Source of the DNA: Cyanidiococcus yangmingshanensis
Lineage: Eukaryota > Rhodophyta > Bangiophyceae > Cyanidiales > Cyanidiaceae
Reading direction: 5' to 3'
DNA: 64,000 bases
NCBI GenBank assembly: GCA_013995675.1
Contig: VWRR01000002.1
Location: 434,001 to 498,000, forward strand
In this document: one piece after another, positions 54,901 through 61,394 of the stretch
How positions within the stretch are numbered: position 1 is the first letter of the stretch
How the letters are laid out: each line of letters begins with the position of its first letter
Made by a program: the position numbers and the translations under genes
Notes under the pieces: generated by a model
Database searches by the model: none
Told to the model about the DNA's origin: nothing
The model's input: only the letters and a program-made list of their open reading frames with translations

Positions 54901-55382
54901 ACCCAACTCTCGCACCGCTTGCCGAATTTGACTATGCGTCCGCAGTCAAGTAGATGATTCTCGGCACCGACGTCACTCGTGTTGTGGCTTTCTCAAGGGG
55001 TGGGACGCTCGACGACACCAGGGCGCTGACCCCAGCGTCTCGTTGAACCTTCACCCCGCTTGCGCTGCCGATTCGCGACAGAAGCGCTTCGTGAACGTCT
55101 GATCTTCCAGCATCAGCATCTAACTTGAACAACTTACCAACTTTGGCTTGACCTTGTACCTGTGCGATGAGGAGTGTCCTCCAAGCTAACGTGGCGCATA
55201 AAAGCCCCAACGTTTTCCCCGTTCCAGTGGGTGACTCTAGCAGTGCATTTTTTCCAGATTGTAACGCCGCAATCACATAATCCATATACTGAACCTGACA
55301 TGGATATGGTTCGAAGGGAAACTCGACTGGAACCTCGCGAATAAACTAGCGTTCGACCTGATCCGCTTCCCACCGAAGCCAT
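51969..55382 (-). CDS. RTEL1: RTEL1-type XPD-family DNA helicase, three frameshifts
   Basis: About 1,135 residues from the ATG at 55382. It opens with '[18 protein letters not shown]' and Walker A '[20 protein letters not shown]', nearly the RTEL1 consensus. Then '[20 protein letters not shown]', the Fe-S cluster Cys region (ending '[10 protein letters not shown]'), '[20 protein letters not shown]', Walker B DEAH in '[19 protein letters not shown]', and the C-terminal helicase motifs '[20 protein letters not shown]' and '[20 protein letters not shown]'. The tail holds a helical block ('[14 protein letters not shown]' to '[13 protein letters not shown]') like the RTEL1 harmonin-homology domain. 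Family knowledge: RTEL1 unwinds D-loops and G4 DNA and protects telomeres. Extra bases are inferred at 55346, 54944 and 54596-54600; the first restores an ATG-led N-terminus. Confidence 0.9.
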
Positions 55383-56612
55383 GATAGCTCCAGGAGGGCA
55401 GGGGCTACGGTTGCGCACGACGCCATTGCCGCGCCATTTTCTCCTGTCGCGTTCTCGATATCGAAAGGATAGGTGTTGATTATGTTCGAACAAGCCGGTT
55501 CATAGGCACAGATCCCAAAGGGTCGTTTCACATCGAATGCATTGGATCCTGCCTGTATTTTTGTTCTCGATATCGAATGGATAGGTGTTGATTGTGTTCG
55601 AACAAACGAGTCGGCCTTTATCGATCCGATCAATCGTAGACGATGATACCGAGTACCTTTCGCCCTGTGCGCAGAAAAGGATGAAATTCCAATCTGCTTC
55701 CCCAAATCAAAACAGATCCCGTTCTCGTACCGAAATGACATCATCATCATCATCATCATCGAGAATCGAATCTGCGTATCCGGAGAACCAACCAACCATA
55801 TCGCTGATCGTACTGACCTATGATCGAAATACCTCTCTCAACACCAACACATGCATCGTGAGCCTTGAACATCTAGATTCGAAACCCGCCTCACACTGAC
55901 TCGAGCGATATGTTTCCCCTGAAACACTCTGGTACGACCTCTGATCATGATCATGCTAGCAGCAGCAGCAGCAGCAGCAGCAACGGCCTCATCGTTCAAG
56001 GCGGCGCTTGAGGCGATGGTCGCGAAACGCAGGGACGTTGGCGGTGGCGCGTCCGCCATTCGTTGGGTCGATGCCCCGAACGGCACGCCCTCGCCTGGCC
56101 ACGTCGCTACAACCATTCCTTGTGCCGGGGGACTCGCGTCAGCGTCTTCGAAGGGGTTTCTCCCGACCATGGACGACCAGAGAGCCACAACGAGATGGGA
56201 TCTGCATCTACCATCTGGTTGCATGAAAGAGTTTCGGGTTCAGTTTGCTGGGTCTGATGGAAGCTTTGCCGCTGGGGTTCGTCGCGAGCGTGCGCCGGTG
56301 GCGTCGGCGCTACACGCACAACGCGCCCTGCTGCGTGTTGTTTCGTTGCGTGACGGTGACACACCTCCTCGATCGCTGTATACTCGATGGGCTGATGACT
56401 TTGGACTGAGTAAGTATGCGACTTTGGGTTTCGCAGCGACTTCTGTTGGCTCGATCTGCTTGCTTCGGCGAGGGGATGTTTGCGCAACTTGTCGAGCAGA
56501 GACTCGCTATGTGCGTGCGATGCGTGCATGGAACGAGCGGCGAGTGCCAGGCCACGCTCGATGCAGACTTGTCTGGTCACATGGATGGGCCCGGCGGAGT
56601 CGAGTCGGTGAT
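55383..56612. promoter_or_regulatory. Divergent region between RTEL1 and transporter genes
   Basis: Holds the 43 bp direct-repeat pair (55451-55605), an ATC tract (about 55739-55760), an AGC/CAG tract (about 55958-55983) and GATGCGT at 56519-56525, 90 bases before the chosen transporter ATG. An open frame in phase with the transporter runs through from 55947, but its content (Ala run from the AGC tract, low complexity) looks noncoding. Confidence 0.4.
55451..55605. repeat. Pair of 43 bp direct repeats, 112 bases apart
   Basis: 55451-55493 and 55563-55605 differ at only two positions; both start GTTCTCGATATCGAA and end GTTCGAACAA, each end holding a small palindrome (TCGATATCGA; TTCGAA). Position: 70-220 bases upstream of the RTEL1-like start. 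Confidence 0.9.
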
Positions 56613-58239
56613 ATGACCGGGTTCTGGGTTGCAGCGACGGAAGGGTCGTTTCGGGATCGAGCTGCACGCGAGGACCCAGCAACAGCGCCCGGGACCTTTG
56701 GCGAAGACGGCAAAGAGCCGCGACGCGAGACGGGTGCCTCCTCGGACGGCCTGGTTGGGCAGCGTCTTGGTGATGCCGCTGGGGTCGCGGTCCTCGAAGG
56801 TGCTGATCCAGTACTCGATGCCAAGTATCGTCAGTGGCGGATCCGTATCTTCTATTCGATATTCCTGGGATATGCATTCTTCTACTTCACGCGCAACTCG
56901 TTCACGTATACAGCACCTGCTTTGCGCGCAGCTCTTGGACTATCGTTAGAGCAACTGGGTATTATCGTGTCGGTATTCCCGCTCGCTTATGGCTTCTCCA
57001 AGTTGCTTCTGGGGATCGCCGCTGATCGATTTTCCAGTCGGGTCTTCATGGCGGCGGGAATTACGCTGACCGGCCTGGTGAACATATTTTTTGGGTTACA
57101 ATCGAATATTCATGCGATGACTGCATTATGGTTCCTCAATGGGATCTTTCAGGGTAGCGGTGCGGCGCCTTGTGCCAAATTGCTGACTCGCTGGTACAGC
57201 AAGAATGAACGGGGCACCTGGTGGGGCCTCTGGAACACATCGCACAACACAGGCGGTTTCTTCATTCCACTTGTCGTGGGATACTGCGTGAAAAAATTCG
57301 GTTGGAGGTACGGCATGATTGTTCCAGGTGTTCTGGGCATCCTCATGGGTCTGTTCCTGCTTAATCGTTTGCGAGATCGACCCGAAGAAGTCGGATTGCC
57401 TCCGGTGGACGTTTATCGCGACGATCACGCTGAGTCGGCAAAGTCAGTCTCATCGTCGACGGAAAAGTCGAAGAGCTGGAATGGTTCGACCACGAGCTCA
57501 TCATCGGATCGCGAGAGCACGGCTGGCGTCGCTGCACCGACCCCAGCGTCCCGCAAGCAGGCAACCACGAGCAAGTTTCTGGAAGTGGTCGGAAACCCCT
57601 ATGTTTTGCTGCTAGCGGTCAGCTACTTTTTCATCTACTTCTGTCGGCAAGGCATCAGTTCGTGGACGGTCATCTACTTGACGAGCATGGGCGTTCCGCC
57701 CCAGGAGGCAGCCTTTCGGGTTGGCAGCATGGAAATTGGCGGCCTCTGTGGCTCACTTGTAAGCGGAGCGGTCAGCGATCGACTCGCTCGCGGTCGCCGT
57801 ATTCCAGTGATCCTGATCTGGATGCTGGGTGTCGTTGCAGCACTCGTCGCGATGTGGCTCTCGCCAGCCTCCTGGCGCTACCTGTCTCTGCTCTCCATTT
57901 TCACCTTCGGATTCTTCATCTACGGTCCGCAGATGCTTGTCGGCCTTGCCGCTAGCGAAATGGTGAGCCCGGACTCGGTCTCATCGACCATTGGATTTCT
58001 TGGTTGGATCGCATACATCGGGGCCGCCACCAGCGGCTATCCTCTTACCCGTATTGTCTCTGCAGCCGGCTGGGATGCCTACTTCGCCGCACTGATCGGC
58101 TGTGCATGGCATCGCGATCCTGTTGCTTCTGCCCATGTGGCGGATTGGCGCTCGTCAAGCCAAAGCGATTGCTTTGAAATGGAGAGCCTTGGTCGCTGGA
58201 GCCGCCGCAAATTTTCAGTCGCTGGCCGTCCAAGACTGA
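56613..58239 (+). CDS. OPA/GlpT-family phosphate-ester antiporter (SLC37-like), one frameshift
   Basis: About 540 residues from the ATG at 56613, the usual size. A hydrophilic N-terminus is followed by twelve membrane helices beginning 'RIRIFYSIFLGYAFFYFTRN'. OPA signatures: 'AYGFSKLLLGIAADRFSSRV', 'WFLNGIFQGSGAAPCAKLLTRWYSKNERG' (split over helix 4), 'WWGLWNTSHNTGGFFIPLVV' and 'GNPYVLLLAVSYFFIYFCRQ'. Family knowledge: these major-facilitator proteins exchange glycerol-3-phosphate or sugar phosphates for inorganic phosphate. A Ser-rich central loop joins the halves. At 58107 one extra base shifts the frame; beyond it the other frame reads a last helix ('ILLLLPMWRIGARQAKAIAL') and ends with a stop at 58237-58239. 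The substrate is not assigned. Confidence 0.85.
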
Positions 58240-58412
58240 CGGCCAATTTGTTGATTGTGAGGCTTGTGCCGGAGCAGGCACTCGTTTGCGACTGGAATGT
58301 GGTCCCTGCGACACCAGCGCAATCTGTATCCTGCAAATTGGTTGAAGTCCCGTGCGAAAACTGTCACGGCACTGGGCGAGTCCTTCTAGCAGCGGAAGAC
58401 GTGACCTCCTAG
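58240..58412 (+). CDS. DnaJ-type zinc-finger coding sequence, fragment or fused tail
   Basis: Directly after the transporter stop, one phase on, the sequence reads 'DCEACAGAGTRLRLECGPC', and after another one-base step 'VPCENCHGTGRVLLAAED' before the stop at 58410-58412. Both contain CxxCxGxG, the zinc-binding motif of DnaJ central domains and of plastid BSD2-like proteins. There is no ATG between the transporter and the first motif. Either this is a C-terminal extension of the transporter, joined through two further extra bases, or a remnant of a separate small zinc-finger gene. Confidence 0.45.
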
Positions 58413-59753
58413 GCACCGTTCTCCGGAGGGGGATGGTCCCTCATGGAAGCGCTCTCGCCTTCTAATCTAGATGACGTTGAGCGGCGCCAATGAATGCGAT
58501 CCCGAAACGACGCTGCTTGCTCGCTGTACAGTACGCTGAACATGTGCCTGTGGCACTGATCTTCATCTATGCGGATGAAATTGCTGCGCTACCGCAGATT
58601 TCACAGACGGTCCCGTAAAGGACACCAACGCTGTGTGATCCACGCTGATATGCGCCGCGCCCGAAACGGAAACGCTCCCTCAGCACTTTATGAAGGGTCC
58701 CGGGTTCGCACACCAGCTGCTGAAAAGATGCCGCTCAGCTGCCAGCCTAGCGTGGTTGATACTGCGTCGCCGCGGCCCAGAGCGACAGCCGCGACCCCGG
58801 CTAGAATAGGTACTTTGCTAGATTGAGGATCGTGCGAACGAAAAATGCCCAAGGGAGTGTATGCTTCCGAACTGTGGCGTACCTGTATGGGAACGGGCTT
58901 GGTTCAGCGTCTCTTGCGACGACAGGCCTCAGACTTGCGGCATTGCTACAGTTCGTCAGTGACTGTAGCGTCCATTGCTACTTTGGCGACGCCGAGGAGA
59001 GCGCACCCGCCGGTGACCAGAAATCTGGTCCTGATCCTGATGAACGCTCCGCGAACAGGTAACTAAACCCTGTTTGTGTATTGCTTTTACACCCACTTGT
59101 GCAGTTGTGAACGATACGTCTGTATGCGTTGCGCTTCCCTTGTCTGGTCATGAGCGTGCAGAAATCGCTTTCGCGGGTAGGCATCGCGTCTACACCTATT
59201 GTGTTCCTAGACGATTTTGACTGGCTAAGCGCATTCGAAAAGACGATCTCGACATGACGTTCCCATAAAGAGGTCTCCGAAACAAGTCACTCAAAATCGC
59301 CTTCATTGTAGCGTCGTCTGGTCATCGAGACCAGAGCATCCTTGTCGTGGACGCTGGAAAAGTCCATTCGTTCCTCTCTCAATGATTTCTCAAGTCCGTC
59401 AGGTCTCGAAATCATTACAGCTGCACGCTCGCGTCTGTCCCAAGCCTTTTTTCAGTCTCATGTGTGCGACGGAGCGCAGCGCGCAACCAAGTCGCCTACG
59501 ATGCTCTCGGCTTCAACGCTCCCAAAGCGCTCAAAAGTTTTCAGTTCGTTGTGGCTGTTGGCGACCGCGTGATCGACGGCTCTGTTCCGACTGGTTGCTC
59601 CCTGATTCGTGCAAGTCGTGGCACCGTCGACGTCTATCCATCGTCCATTCAAAAGCTTCTTATGCGCATGAATCTGTCTAGCGTCTGCACAAGCTTCAGG
59701 CTCATGCCGGCCTGAGAAGAGTTCTTCGTTGCACCCTGATGATCCCCGCAGCC
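58413..59753. other. Long convergent gap, nothing firmly recognised
   Basis: About 1.3 kb. Short plus-strand frames at 58569-58826 and 58845-59066 (the latter with an ATG and a basic composition) are the best coding candidates but show no domain. No repeat array or tRNA was seen. Confidence 0.35.
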
Positions 59754-60543
59754 TCAATCAGGACACATGAGGCTTTCCCTCGTGTTGACGTTCGTGTGCG
59801 GGTTCGTACCTTTGGCATCCTCGCGTGCACACAGCTTTACTTGCCAGTTCGGCTCCAGCAGCGCATCTGTCCAGTCTGAGTTCTCCAGATCGCTGATCTG
59901 GAGGACACTCTCCGTCCAGTAGGTCGCGCGTAATACCGCATTACGGAAGATGCTGTCCACGCAAAACAGTCTGCTCGAGCGATGCACCGGTAAGTTGAGC
60001 GTCATGAAAGTCCGCCTCGGTGAGATCTGCTTTAAAAAACCGGGCTCCGGACAGGTCTGACCCAGCAAAGCTCGCTCCCCGACAGATCGCCCCCGAAAAA
60101 TCCTTCTGGGCCAGCTTCTGTTTCGACAGGTCCTGCCCAGACAGCTGCTGTCCAGCATAGTCCAGACCGCCACCAGAGATCGCTGATACCTCTGTCGGCA
60201 AGGCGCAAATCAGACATACACCTAGCAGTGCTGCGACCAGGTCGAACAGCCGTGGACGCTGTTGTCCACAACCCGCAAGTCCACTGGGCTGCGCTGCAGG
60301 CACCCGTGCCGGTACCAGTGTCTCCAGCAACGCAACCATTCGTCCGCCGTGTCTGCCCCGGGAGCTCACTCGAACTGCTCGGGAGGAAACGTACAAGCCG
60401 CCAAGTCTGCTTCGTCTACGCAAGCACACTCCTGTGGCAGACACGAACGCAATCGTGGTCGTGAAAGCCACCGACTCGGCGTTGGCCAACCTAGATGAAA
60501 GCCAGTGCCATCTCGAATTGATTCCTTCCTTTAGCTCAGCCAT
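59754..60543 (-). CDS. Thylakoid-lumen pentapeptide-repeat protein (TL17/TL20.3-like), one frameshift
   Basis: About 262 residues from the ATG at 60543. The leader is bipartite: a basic Ser/Arg/Val-rich plastid transit part, then a hydrophobic thylakoid-transfer segment ('LFDLVAALLGVCLICAL') ending EVSA before ISGG, a good lumenal processing site. The mature part has pentapeptide repeats (A/C-D/N/S-L/F-x-x), for example 'GLDYAGQQLSGQDLSKQKLA' and 'FAGSDLSGARFFKADLTEA'. It finishes with 'LCAREDAKGTNPHTNVNTRE' and a Cys, the characteristic end of plant lumenal TL17/TL20.3 proteins. Function in plants is unclear. One extra base near 59958 separates the two parts; removing it joins them inside the repeat array. 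Confidence 0.85.
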
Positions 60544-61394
60544 TTTACGCTTCATATACAACCATAGAGTAGAAGAGCGTAAGCAGTAACTTTGGCTGAA
60601 TATCCACCTCGTTGGCAACAAGCCGTTTCAGCGAGGTTTTGCGAACAACGACACCAGCGACCGCAACGTTGCTGTCGACGAGGGGTTGCTCGTTCTCCGT
60701 CAGGATGCCACGGGTGCAAAGCAGATATTCATTTATCGACACCCTGAATGATCTCTGGAAGCGTCTCTAGAGGATACGGAAGCTGATTGAAAGTTGAGTG
60801 ATCGTCCCAGCATTGTGTTTGAATCGAGACCAAGACGAAACCATACGTTTCAACGTTGTTCTACTGAACGCTGCACGCTGTATTTGTCCGAGGCTAGGGT
60901 TCAGGCACTGCATCAGGGGGTAGCTCTTTCCATCCGAATCACCACAAAAACTGTCCACTTGATTGTTCAAGTCATCATGGCCCTTTCTTGAAACAGTCCA
61001 TCAATGCATCGTTGTGTTGGGACGTTCTCGAGAGACGACCTTGCGGGCGGGTACCGGCAGGACGTTCGCATGTTGCTCGGTTGACTGAAGCGCTGTTCCG
61101 GTGAACTGGCCAGGCCTAGGGTTGTCTTTGAAATATCTTTTGATCAGTGTACGCTTCCCTAATTGAACTCGTTTGGGAGTGTTGTTCCTACTGGGGGGTT
61201 GACGCGACTGTGACTGGCTTGTACTAGCCGGAAACAGGGATGAATCGGGTCGGCGTTGCCGAGCCATAGGCGTTACTTTGCTTTTGTTTCCGTCTTTATA
61301 TGCTCTAGTATCGCACTGGATATCTGTTCATTCAACGAATCTTGATCATTTGTCTCGTCGCTGAGTCGGTTAGGAGAGGACCGCTGCGAATCGA
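60544..61394. promoter_or_regulatory. Divergent region between lumenal protein and FUSC-like genes
   Basis: About 850 bases with no recognisable gene; presumably both promoters. No motif cluster seen. Confidence 0.4.
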
